Assembly: GCA_937876195.1 (NCBI GenBank)
Contig: CALEIK010000017.1
Coordinates: 62,001-126,000 of the forward strand
Reading direction: 5' to 3'
DNA: 64,000 nt
Source of the DNA: an uncultured Flavobacteriales bacterium
Lineage (GTDB): Bacteria; Bacteroidota; Bacteroidia; Flavobacteriales_D; Crocinitomicaceae
The position numbers and the translations under genes were made by a program. Shown here one piece after another: positions 44,901-52,596 of the stretch (within the stretch, counting starts at the first letter, position 1; each line of letters starts with the position of its first letter). Below the pieces are notes generated by a model. The model did no database searches, was not told where the DNA came from, and was given only the letters and a program-made list of their open reading frames with translations.

Positions 44901-44920
44901 GGTTTAGTACTTAAGTACGT

Positions 44921-45063
44921 CCTCCCCCTGCAGCCCCTAAAGGGGGAATTTAATCCCTACATCATTTGTTAAATCATGCATTGGTATTGACAGTAATCTC
45001 CTAAAAGTTCAAAAAAGATAGGTTCGCTTCCGTTTCCCCCTTTGGAGGGAGTGCAGGGGGAGG
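44921..45063. repeat. Inverted-repeat element (143 bp) between two convergent genes
   Basis: The ends are imperfect inverted repeats of about 28-30 bp: CCTCCCCCTGCA with AAAGGGGGAA on the left (44921-44948), and TTCCCCCTTT with TGCAGGGGGAGG on the right (45034-45063). Each arm is itself a partial palindrome (TCCCCCT and AGGGGGA), so nested hairpins can form. The 85-bp centre is AT-rich with no frame. GC-rich elements of this kind are dispersed in many Bacteroidota genomes. It begins 20 bp after the CYTH stop and ends 9 bp before the opposing stop, so it could also terminate transcription. Confidence 0.85.
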
Positions 45064-45072
45064 ATAATAAAA

Positions 45073-45393
45073 CTACTTCTCAGCCCTTAAATCCGATTTC
45101 TGCGTATCAAATACGGTAGTTCCTAAGACACAGGAGAACCAAGCATCAAAATTTTCCAACGTAATTTCAGGATAGGTGGCTTCATCTTCCGTCACAGCGA
45201 TCAATTCATTCAAGAAAATTTTCTTGAAATTGGCTTTAAGTACCTGTTCATCCTCAAAAAAATCATCTTCAATCAAATAAATGGTTGGTTCAGAAAACTC
45301 ATCCATTAAAAATTCATCTTCGAATTGATTTGCCCAATCGATGTAATTTTGTTTCGGGTACACAACAATGTACCCCCTATTTACTATCTTCAT
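45073..45393 (-). CDS. Hypothetical acidic cytoplasmic protein (106 aa)
   Basis: Not recognised as a named family. MKIVNRGYIVVYPKQNYID opens an acidic, mostly alpha/beta protein with EPTIYLIEDDFFEDEQ, LKANFKKIFLNELIAV and a C-terminal FDAWFSCVLGTTVFDT. There is no signal peptide or membrane segment. The ATG at 45393 lies 17 bp inside the end of the lipoprotein gene, so translation is probably coupled; the longer frame to 45498 overlaps that gene without a conserved start. It is the last gene of the minus-strand run from 48406 and ends beside the inverted-repeat element. Confidence 0.7.
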   Translation of the reverse strand: MKIVNRGYIVVYPKQNYIDWANQFEDEFLMDEFSEPTIYLIEDDFFEDEQVLKANFKKIFLNELIAVTEDEATYPEITLENFDAWFSCVLGTTVFDTQKSDLRAEK

Positions 45394-46012
45394 TTTTATA
45401 CGGTGTTTTCTTTTCTTCGATGTATTGAAACCATCTTGCCTTACCCAATTTCCGTTGTTCAATGACAAAATTCCAGTCTTTTGGATAGCCATTTTCACTT
45501 AAGTAATCCTCCCATTGCTTAAAGTCAAACGATTGAATTCCCTCGATGTAGATAAGCGTGCTGTCATTGACAAATAGTTGCATCGGATTCGCTTGAAAAA
45601 GTCGTTCTTCACCAATAAAAATGGATTTACACGATTTTCCATAACAATCCATCCAATTGAAAAATGCATTCATCACTTTTGCTGAATCTTCGTACTTCCA
45701 TTGCACAAAACGAAACTGATTGTCAGCAGTGAAAAGCTCATATTTCTCAACACTAGTTGCCCCAAAACGGTCAGGAAAGATGTTTTCTTCAAACGCTATG
45801 ATGGAATCGCAGAGAATTCCATTTTTTCTGAAATTATGCTTTACAACACTAAGCGTATCGACTACTTCTTGGTCATTCTCAGGATTGTCACCATTTTCGT
45901 TGTACTTCTCTGAAGTTTGGATGATGTCGCTCAAATTAATGGTCTCGACTTCCTCTTCTCGACAAGAAAAAAGCAGCAAACAACAAATTCCTATAATTCC
46001 AAATCCTCTCAC
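45377..46012 (-). CDS. Hypothetical lipoprotein (211 aa)
   Basis: MRGFGIIGICCLLLFSC is a lipoprotein signal with the lipobox LFSC (cysteine at residue 17), followed by an acidic linker and about 150 residues of no recognised family. SVEKYELFTADNQFRFVQW, ESFDFKQWEDY-like and NGYPKDWNFV segments suggest an alpha/beta fold. Two cysteine pairs (CYGKSC near 118-123) may form a disulfide. It is anchored in a membrane facing the periplasm or cell surface. The start is a GTG at 46012 overlapping the threonine aldolase stop by 4 bp. Confidence 0.72.
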   Translation of the reverse strand: MRGFGIIGICCLLLFSCREEEVETINLSDIIQTSEKYNENGDNPENDQEVVDTLSVVKHNFRKNGILCDSIIAFEENIFPDRFGATSVEKYELFTADNQFRFVQWKYEDSAKVMNAFFNWMDCYGKSCKSIFIGEERLFQANPMQLFVNDSTLIYIEGIQSFDFKQWEDYLSENGYPKDWNFVIEQRKLGKARWFQYIEEKKTPYKNEDSK

Positions 46013-47028
46013 GGTTTCAATTCTTTCAATGTTTGAATTGTCTCATCTATCATTGTAGCACTTACGTCTAGGTGTGTCACAAAACGCAACATCCCTGGTC
46101 CAAACGCCATAATTCTTATTCCATGTGCCGCCAGTTTTTCAATCACCACATCGCGCTTTGATGCATCGTGTAAAATAGGGACCACAATATTTGTATCCAC
46201 TGGCATTACTTCTTTTACCCAAGTTAACTCTTTTAAGGCAGATTCCAATGCTTTTGCATGCGCATGATCGATTTTTAGTCGCTCAACATTGTTCTTTAAA
46301 GCGTATAGCCCACCTGCCGCAATGATTCCCGCTTGGCGCATTCCTCCACCAAATACCTTTCTTACCCTGCGTGATTTTTTGATAAAATCCCTTTTTCCGA
46401 GCAACAACGATCCAACAGGAGCGCCCAATCCTTTCGACAAACAGAGCGAAATGGAATCAAACTGTGAAGCGTATTCCTTTAAATCCACCCCGTTTTCGAC
46501 CATGGCGTTCATTAAACGCGCACCATCTAGGTGAAGCGGTAAATTATTGGCGCGACAAAATGTGCTAATGCGTTTTATTTCTTCGAAATCATACATTGCA
46601 CCGCCTCCTCTGTTGGAAGTATCTTCTAAACTCACCAATTGGGTGACCGGAAAGTGCACATCGTCGGGATTGATCCATTGTTGCACGTCTTCTAGTGTCA
46701 ATCTACCGCGATTTCCTCTGATTAAACGTACCGAAGCACCTGAATTCTTTGCAATCCCACCGCCCTCGTATTTGTACACATGACTATCCTCGTTGGTAAT
46801 GATTTCCCCACCTGGTTGTACATGGACATTGATGGCAATTTGATTGGTCTGTGTTCCAGAAACACAGTAGATTGATGCTTCCATTCCAAATAGGTTGGCT
46901 GCAAAAGCTTCCAATTCATTCACGGTTGGATCTTCCACAAAAACATCGTCGCCAACTGGTGCGGCAAACATTGCCTCTTTCATCTCCTTGGATGGCTTGG
47001 TCACAGTGTCACTTCTAAAATCAATCAT
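46009..47028 (-). CDS. ltaE: Low-specificity L-threonine aldolase (339 aa)
   Basis: A PLP fold-type I aldolase cleaving L-threonine or L-allo-threonine to glycine and acetaldehyde. It opens IDFRSDTVTKPS, the family signature. DSHVYKYEGGGIAKNSGA and HLDGARLMNA (Asp binding the PLP nitrogen) follow, and Lys199 in LSKGLGAPVGS forms the Schiff base. The length is normal. It overlaps the downstream lipoprotein start by 4 bp. The upstream pseudouridine synthase stop is 30 bp away. All belong to one minus-strand run. Confidence 0.94.
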   Translation of the reverse strand: MIDFRSDTVTKPSKEMKEAMFAAPVGDDVFVEDPTVNELEAFAANLFGMEASIYCVSGTQTNQIAINVHVQPGGEIITNEDSHVYKYEGGGIAKNSGASVRLIRGNRGRLTLEDVQQWINPDDVHFPVTQLVSLEDTSNRGGGAMYDFEEIKRISTFCRANNLPLHLDGARLMNAMVENGVDLKEYASQFDSISLCLSKGLGAPVGSLLLGKRDFIKKSRRVRKVFGGGMRQAGIIAAGGLYALKNNVERLKIDHAHAKALESALKELTWVKEVMPVDTNIVVPILHDASKRDVVIEKLAAHGIRIMAFGPGMLRFVTHLDVSATMIDETIQTLKELKP

Positions 47029-47058
47029 GTTGAATAGTTAAATAATTCCAGCCTAAAA

Positions 47059-47763
47059 TTAGCAAGAATCTTGTTGTTCGTTTAAATTCAATTCTTTTAA
47101 GGCTATGATCCGCTTGAATTCACTAAAAAGAGGCGCTTTTATTGTAATTTCCTCTCCAGAGACTGGGTGGTCAAAGCTCAATTCCGTTGCATGCAATAAC
47201 ATCGTATTCATGCCCAATTTTTCCAAAAACAGCTTGTTTTGCTTATTGCATCCATGCGGTCGATCACCAATAATGGGATGCAACACATGGGCTAAGTGCC
47301 TGCGCAATTGATGCATGCGTCCTGTTTCTGGCACAAGCTCTACCAGCGAATAGCGAGATGTTTCAAATTTCCCCGAGGGAAATGGCAGCTCTCCCCTTTT
47401 CAAGGTTGTATAATGCGTGATCGCTTCTTGTTCCGAACCACTTTCCTTTTTCAGCGGATAATCAATCGTCCCTGTATCGTCCATGTGTCCACGCACAAAT
47501 GCCACGTATTTCTTTTTGACTTTGCGTTCCATGAATTGGGTTTGAAGCAATGTGTTCAACTCTGGCGAAAGCGCAAATACAAGAACGCCTGCTGTTTTTC
47601 GATCGAGTCGATGGGCGGGATAAACGGTTTGTCCAAGTTGGTCACGCAACAATTGCACAGCAAACTCATCGGCGTCGTTGGCGATTTTTGAGCGATGGAC
47701 TAACAATCCATGCGGTTTGTTTATGGCAACGAAATATTCGTCTTGGTAGAGAATTTCGAGCAT
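47059..47763 (-). CDS. RluA-family pseudouridine synthase, TruC-like (234 aa)
   Basis: Opening LEILYQDEYFVAINKPHG and catalytic HRLDRKTAGVLVFA with nucleophile Asp54 mark the RluA family. The short form without an S4 domain, with VHRSK (22-26), most resembles TruC, which modifies U65 of tRNA(Ile1) and tRNA(Asp), but the target is inferred. RMHQLRRHLAH is the second signature. The start is the ATG at 47763, one base downstream of the O-methyltransferase stop; the longer frame to 47781 overlaps that gene. It is a different subfamily from the enzyme at 2716-3405. Confidence 0.87.
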   Translation of the reverse strand: MLEILYQDEYFVAINKPHGLLVHRSKIANDADEFAVQLLRDQLGQTVYPAHRLDRKTAGVLVFALSPELNTLLQTQFMERKVKKKYVAFVRGHMDDTGTIDYPLKKESGSEQEAITHYTTLKRGELPFPSGKFETSRYSLVELVPETGRMHQLRRHLAHVLHPIIGDRPHGCNKQNKLFLEKLGMNTMLLHATELSFDHPVSGEEITIKAPLFSEFKRIIALKELNLNEQQDSC

Positions 47764-47764
47764 G

Positions 47765-48406
47765 CTATTTCTTTCGTGCAATCATCAATCCGTCACGAAT
47801 CGGTAACAATACCTCTTGCACGCGCTCGTCTTCGTGAATGCGCTTGTTCAAATCAATGAGGATTTGGGTATCCAAATCGCCTGATTCAACTTCTTCCACC
47901 ACTTTTCCTGACCAAAGCACGTTATCGAGAATGATGTAACCTCCAGGTCGCACCAAGTCGAAAATCATGTTGTAATAATTGATGTAATTCGCTTTATCAG
48001 CATCGATAAATACTAAATCGTAGGTTTCGGTCAATGTGGGAATGATTTCCATTGCATCTCCGATACGACATTCTATGTTATCCTTGTAGGGTGATTTTTG
48101 CACGTACTCGTTGACCAAATCTTCTAATTCTTCGTTCTTGTCAATGGTGAGAATCTTTCCGCCTTTTTGCAATCCTTCAGCAAAACAAAGCGCTGAATAA
48201 CCAGTGTATGTCCCAATTTCCAAAATATTCTTCGGTTGAATCATGTGCGATAACATACTCAATACACGCCCTTGAAAATGTCCACTTAGCATTCTTGGAC
48301 GGAGCACATTCATGTACGTTTCTCTATTCAACGCATACAACAATTCTGGCTCGTTCTCTGTGTGAGCACAAACGTAATCATCTATTTTTGAATCAATAAA
48401 TTCCAT
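47765..48406 (-). CDS. Class I SAM-dependent O-methyltransferase (213 aa)
   Basis: A catechol/caffeoyl-CoA-type O-methyltransferase: ILEIGTYTGYSALCFAEGL (about 60-78) is the SAM loop, GKILTIDKNEE the acidic ribose-binding strand and LVFIDADKANYINYYN (about 130-145) carries metal ligands. YIILDNVLWSGKV completes the divalent-cation site. The family methylates catechols and related hydroxyls; the substrate is unknown. It is the first gene of a tight five-gene minus-strand run (this gene, pseudouridine synthase, threonine aldolase, lipoprotein, small protein). Confidence 0.9.
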   Translation of the reverse strand: MEFIDSKIDDYVCAHTENEPELLYALNRETYMNVLRPRMLSGHFQGRVLSMLSHMIQPKNILEIGTYTGYSALCFAEGLQKGGKILTIDKNEELEDLVNEYVQKSPYKDNIECRIGDAMEIIPTLTETYDLVFIDADKANYINYYNMIFDLVRPGGYIILDNVLWSGKVVEEVESGDLDTQILIDLNKRIHEDERVQEVLLPIRDGLMIARKK

Positions 48407-48516
48407 GGTCGTCGTTTTTACAAAGATGCAGAATGATTTGAACGTTTCAAACCTTTGAGAGCTGATTTTATCTGTTTGAATCGCAGTTTTACAGGAGTAG
48501 AACTAATTTTACCCTT

Positions 48517-49461
48517 TTAGTTATTTCGCAACACGTAATCGGCAAAGTACCGACGCGAATCTACAAGTTTATCTACTACTGAAAACGAAGTGCTTTCAAT
48601 CAATGAACGGATAATTTTGTCGTTGTATTTGCGCGAAATTTCCATGTGAATTTTTTCGTCCTTTTCGAAATGGAACGTTTGATTGAGTGATTTTATAAAT
48701 ACCGTCTGTTCGATTTTGCTTTTCAAAAAGCTCTTTGCAATCCCTTCTTCCTCAGTATATTCGGGACAGTGTTCAAATTGGTCTACAGCAAAATTGGCAC
48801 CCAGGTCATTGTTAATTCGTTGAAGCAGATTGAGGTTGAATTTACGTGTGATTCCCGCTGCATCATTATAGGCTGGCAGCACAATATCGGCGCTTTTGAT
48901 TAAATCTACTCCCAAAAACAACTGATCATTCTTATTCAAATTGTTACTCAAATTCTGCATAAACAATTGTGCACGTTGATCCAAAAGATTGCCAATGTTT
49001 GAACCTAGAAATAAGACAATCTTTCTTTTTTCAGTTCCTTTCAATGATGACAGCACTTCGAAATAATCTCCTTGTCGAGGTTTTACGCTTAACGCTGGGA
49101 GCTTTGATGCAAGTCGCTCTTTCAGTCCGTCTAAAGCGTGCATTGAAATATCAATGGGCACATAGTCGACTTTATAGTTTTCAGCGACCAGCACTTTCAA
49201 TAATTCGATTGTTTTGGTACCATCTCCAGCACCCAATTCAATAAGTTCAAATGGTTCTTCCTTGGTTAGACCAAGCACCTCAATGATTGCCGAAGTTTGT
49301 TGCCTAAAAATTTCCAATTCGGCATCCGTCAAATAATATTCGGGCATTTTCATAATCTCGACAAACAAGCGGTCGCCAATTTCATCGTAAAAGTATTTCG
49401 ATGGTAAACTTTTGGGCTGTGCGCTCAATCCCTTTTGCACATCTATCTCAAATTGATTCAT
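48517..49461 (-). CDS. egtD: L-histidine N-alpha-methyltransferase EgtD
   Basis: EgtD trimethylates the alpha-amino group of histidine with three SAM to form hercynine, the first step of ergothioneine synthesis. The 314-residue protein shows LPSKYFYDEIGDRLF (the family's FDxxGxxLF start region), ELGAGDGTKTIELL for SAM (about 73-86), VPIDIS and LFLGSNIGNL. ISRKYNDKII near the C-terminus matches the histidine-binding region. Its ATG overlaps the egtB stop by 4 bp, so the two are co-translated. There is no egtA, egtC or egtE nearby. Confidence 0.93.
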   Translation of the reverse strand: MNQFEIDVQKGLSAQPKSLPSKYFYDEIGDRLFVEIMKMPEYYLTDAELEIFRQQTSAIIEVLGLTKEEPFELIELGAGDGTKTIELLKVLVAENYKVDYVPIDISMHALDGLKERLASKLPALSVKPRQGDYFEVLSSLKGTEKRKIVLFLGSNIGNLLDQRAQLFMQNLSNNLNKNDQLFLGVDLIKSADIVLPAYNDAAGITRKFNLNLLQRINNDLGANFAVDQFEHCPEYTEEEGIAKSFLKSKIEQTVFIKSLNQTFHFEKDEKIHMEISRKYNDKIIRSLIESTSFSVVDKLVDSRRYFADYVLRNN

Positions 49462-50621
49462 TTGTGTTTGTCTTTTACAAGTCTAATTCCTGAAAACTGC
49501 CATTGATAATGGGGTTGAAAGAAATTTCGATACGTTTTTCGAGTGTGCCCTTCTGCGGTTGCCACGGAACCTCCCCTCAGCACCATTTGATTGATCATGA
49601 ATTTCCCATTGTATTCTCCCACCGCGCCTGGAGCAATGTTAAATCCTGGATATGGCAAGTAAGCAGAATTTGTCCATTCCCAGCGAGTTCCCCACTCCAA
49701 ATGATCGGCTGCCACTTCCCATTCAAATTCCGTTGGTAAGCGCATTCCTTTCCAAGCGGCAAATGCGTTGGCTTCGTAAAACGAACAATGCGACAAAATC
49801 GCTTCTTTATCGATGGGGATCAACCCTTCCAAGGTATAATGGAACCAAGACCCATCGATTTTGTGCCAATACATGGGACAGGAAATATTGTTGTCTTTCA
49901 ACCACCTCCAACCATCATCCAACCAAATCTTAAACTGCTGATAGCCTCCATCTTCAATGAATTTCATGAATTCACCATTTGAGACTAAAGCCAATGATAT
50001 ATCACAACCCTGCACATACGTTTTGTGTGCGTTTCGCTCATTGTCGAAATGAAAAGCATCACCATTGTATCCAACTTCGTACACGCCTTCTTGAATGGTG
50101 TGCCACCCCATTTTCATGTTTTTATCATTGACCAATGCTCCATGTTCTTTGTAGACTGGGAAAATTGGATTGTGTCCAAGAATATATTTGAAATCCGTCA
50201 CTAAAAGTTCCTGATGCTGCTGTTCATGGTTGATGCCCAACGCAACCAACTGTTCTAATTCTGGAGTGTTGATCTTCTCTAGGAGCTGAACAATTCTTTC
50301 GTCAACAAATGTGCGATAATCATATATCTCCGTCACTCCAGGTCGTGTGATATTACCTCGATCAGCGCGAAACACCCTTGTCCCAATGGTGTTATAATAG
50401 CTGTTGAACAAAAAACTAAAATCAGGATGAAACACTTTAAAATTCGGATCAAATTTCTTCAAAATCATCTCCTCAAAAAACCAAGTTGTGTGCGCCAAGT
50501 GCCATTTTGGTGGACTTACGAAATCAACCGGTTGGGGAATGTAATCTTCCAGTGCAAGTGGTCGACAAATTTCAACAGTTCGAGTTCGGGTTTTTAGGTA
50601 TTGCTCTTTTAACAAATTCAT
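49458..50621 (-). CDS. egtB: Ergothioneine biosynthesis sulfoxide synthase EgtB-like
   Basis: A non-haem iron enzyme joining a cysteine-containing thiol to hercynine with O2. The N-terminal DinB_2-like four-helix domain carries the iron ligands: KWHLAHTTWFFEE (His44) and NHEQQHQE (His132, His136, with the HxxxHxE motif). The C-terminal FGE-sulfatase/C-lectin domain (about 190-387) contains EVGYNGDAFHFDNE, RLPTEFEWEVAA and LRGGSVATAEGHTRKTYR. The 387-residue length is normal. Without egtA or egtC, the thiol donor may be cysteine rather than gamma-glutamylcysteine, as in some other bacteria; that is inference. First gene of the egtB-egtD pair. Confidence 0.93.
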   Translation of the reverse strand: MNLLKEQYLKTRTRTVEICRPLALEDYIPQPVDFVSPPKWHLAHTTWFFEEMILKKFDPNFKVFHPDFSFLFNSYYNTIGTRVFRADRGNITRPGVTEIYDYRTFVDERIVQLLEKINTPELEQLVALGINHEQQHQELLVTDFKYILGHNPIFPVYKEHGALVNDKNMKMGWHTIQEGVYEVGYNGDAFHFDNERNAHKTYVQGCDISLALVSNGEFMKFIEDGGYQQFKIWLDDGWRWLKDNNISCPMYWHKIDGSWFHYTLEGLIPIDKEAILSHCSFYEANAFAAWKGMRLPTEFEWEVAADHLEWGTRWEWTNSAYLPYPGFNIAPGAVGEYNGKFMINQMVLRGGSVATAEGHTRKTYRNFFQPHYQWQFSGIRLVKDKHK

Positions 50622-50684
50622 GGGGTGTTAAATATACAAAAAGCGTAACTATCAGGATTTGATATATGTGAAATATGTAATTAA

Positions 50685-50972
50685 TTAAACTTCCTTCACT
50701 TCTACTCCTCTCCAAAATGCAACGTGGTTCTTTATTCCCTTGGCTTGCTCTGAAACTTCAGGGTAATACCAAGCAGCATCTTTGTTTTCCTTGCCATTCA
50801 CGTTGATGGTGTAGTAAGATGCTTCACCCTTCCATGGGCAGATTGTATGTGTCTGACTGTGTTCAAAGAATTCTTTTTTAATGGTGTCGTGCGGGAAATA
50901 GGCATTTCCTTCGATGTTCACTGTTCGCTCGCTCTCCGCGATGACTTCTCCGTTCCAGATGGCTTGTTTCAT
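50685..50972 (-). CDS. DUF427 domain protein (95 aa)
   Basis: A small single-domain DUF427 protein: AIWNGEVIAESE, GNAYFPHDTIKKEFF, THTICPWKGEASYYTINVNG and AWYYPEVSEQAKGIKNHVAF are its family blocks. The conserved CPWKG stretch (cysteine about 45) lies in the strand thought to shape the binding site. The fold is known, but no activity is established. It is close to egtB (63-bp gap) on the same strand, but linkage is not demonstrated. Promoter and RBS are unremarkable. Confidence 0.88.
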   Translation of the reverse strand: MKQAIWNGEVIAESERTVNIEGNAYFPHDTIKKEFFEHSQTHTICPWKGEASYYTINVNGKENKDAAWYYPEVSEQAKGIKNHVAFWRGVEVKEV

Positions 50973-51087
50973 AACTGTAGTTTTGTGGTTAGACGCATGA
51001 AGTATACATACCTAACACTTGGATTTAATTTCTTTGCTTTAATTTAAATAGGCTATATTTGAAAATACACTTTAGTTACCACTTTTA

Positions 51088-51612
51088 ATGATACCTCTGG
51101 TAAAGAAAACCCTTTTGTTTACACGAATGACACTGTGCTTATTTGCCTTTGGTGGGTTTACTTTTTCTCAAACAGACAGCATCGCTAAACATTCGGTTTA
51201 TGTCAACGCTGCAGGTCCTGGAGGTTATTGGTCAGTCAATTATGCGTATAATTTTCGACTAGGTAAAAACTTGTACCTTTCTCCATCCATTGGGTTTAGC
51301 ACATTGCATTTAAAGGATTATTCCCAGTCATTTAATCCCGACCTTATATTTCCCGTGGGTGCTCATCTATCTTACGGTAAAAAGCATCGTGCTGAATTCG
51401 GTATGGGCGAGATTTTATCAAGCTTTGTGCGTTTCGACCCGGAAAGTTTAAGTGCAAAACGTTTTCTTGAAATGCACACCTATTTTCTCATTGGTTACCG
51501 CTACCATCCTCCTTTGGGAGGGATGCTTGTACGCGTTTTTTATTCACCACTTTTGGAATTCAACCAGCGCTATCGGCATTGGGGCGGAATTTCGATCGGT
51601 TATTCATTCTAA
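51088..51612 (+). CDS. Hypothetical small outer-membrane beta-barrel candidate (174 aa)
   Basis: A signal peptide (up to GFTFSQ, about residue 27) is followed by alternating hydrophobic/polar strands: KHSVYVNAAGPGGYWSVNY, NLYLSPSIGFSTLHL, GAHLSYGKKHRAEFGMG, FLIGYRYHPPLGGMLVRVFY and HWGGISIGYSF. The C-terminal phenylalanine after a Gly/Tyr-rich strand is typical of outer-membrane barrels with about eight strands. The function is unknown. The GDPD-like lipoprotein gene starts 5 bp downstream, so they share a transcript. Confidence 0.7.
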   Translation: MIPLVKKTLLFTRMTLCLFAFGGFTFSQTDSIAKHSVYVNAAGPGGYWSVNYAYNFRLGKNLYLSPSIGFSTLHLKDYSQSFNPDLIFPVGAHLSYGKKHRAEFGMGEILSSFVRFDPESLSAKRFLEMHTYFLIGYRYHPPLGGMLVRVFYSPLLEFNQRYRHWGGISIGYSF

Positions 51613-51617
51613 GAATT

Positions 51618-52448
51618 ATGAAGTATGCGAATTGCCTTTTCTTGATTGTTGTGCTGAGTATTTCTTCCTGCAAAAAGGATGAGTTTGAGATCTCGAACCT
51701 CAACGGGAATAAAATTGGAGTATTGGGACATGGAGGAATGGGAATTTCAAGCACCTATCCAATGAATTCTGTTGAATCGATATTGAATTGCATGCACCTC
51801 AACAGTGATGGTGTCGAAATAGACGTGCAAATGACCAATGATGGTGTGCTTGTCGCTTTTCACGATAAACACCTGGACGAATTAACCAATGCTTCCGGCA
51901 TATTAAATCAGATGAGCTGGAACGAAATAGAGGGCTCTTGCTATAATTTTCCACAGATGCATGGCTACAAGGTAGCATCACTAGAAACCATATTCAATGC
52001 ACTCCAAGCCACCAATAAAATAACGGGAAAACGCTTCGCATTGGACTGCAAGAATTTTGAAAACAGCATCACTGAAGAGAATATTAACACCTATTGCAAT
52101 GCACTGTACGAGTTAATTGATGGGTTCGGAATTGTAGAAAACGTAGCACTTGAACTACAAAGTACAATGCTAATTGAAAAAATTCATGCCGAGCGGCCAG
52201 ATCTCAAGATTTTTGTTTTTCAAGCGATGGATAATGCAATTAGCTTAGCGATTGAGCATGAGTTAGAGGGAGTTGTTTACAGTATTGACAAGATCACCAA
52301 AGAAATGATTGCCGATGCGCACGCCAACAATATCATGGTAACGTTATTCAACACCCAATCCAACCAGCGCAACATTGACGCAATTGAAATGAATCCGGAT
52401 TTTATTGAAACAGATCGACTGGATCATTTGATTTCGGTGTTGAAGTGA
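51618..52448 (+). CDS. GDPD-like lipoprotein with altered His-Arg motif (276 aa)
   Basis: MKYANCLFLIVVLSISSCKKD is a lipoprotein signal (SSC, cysteine about residue 18). The rest resembles glycerophosphodiester phosphodiesterases: VLGHGGMG, GVEIDVQMTNDGVLVAFHDKHL (about 60-80; acidic metal pair E-x-D and the second catalytic histidine) and ALDCKN. The usual HRG is HGG here, and the PEN motif is YPMNS, so the arginine that binds phosphate in the family is missing. The histidines and metal ligands remain. It may act on a different phosphodiester or be inactive. I start at the ATG at 51618, not 51579. The last 20 codons recur at 54388-54450. Confidence 0.78.
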   Translation: MKYANCLFLIVVLSISSCKKDEFEISNLNGNKIGVLGHGGMGISSTYPMNSVESILNCMHLNSDGVEIDVQMTNDGVLVAFHDKHLDELTNASGILNQMSWNEIEGSCYNFPQMHGYKVASLETIFNALQATNKITGKRFALDCKNFENSITEENINTYCNALYELIDGFGIVENVALELQSTMLIEKIHAERPDLKIFVFQAMDNAISLAIEHELEGVVYSIDKITKEMIADAHANNIMVTLFNTQSNQRNIDAIEMNPDFIETDRLDHLISVLK

Positions 52449-52596
52449 TACAATGAAGGAGGTAGAACCAGTGTAGTTTAACGGGTGTTGTATACGCATA
52501 TACTCACCAATACGTGTTGCTTTGTACACCTTTCAGTACCTTTTCCTGACTGTCCATTTCTTCCAATTCTCTACCAATGGATTTAATCACGACAAT

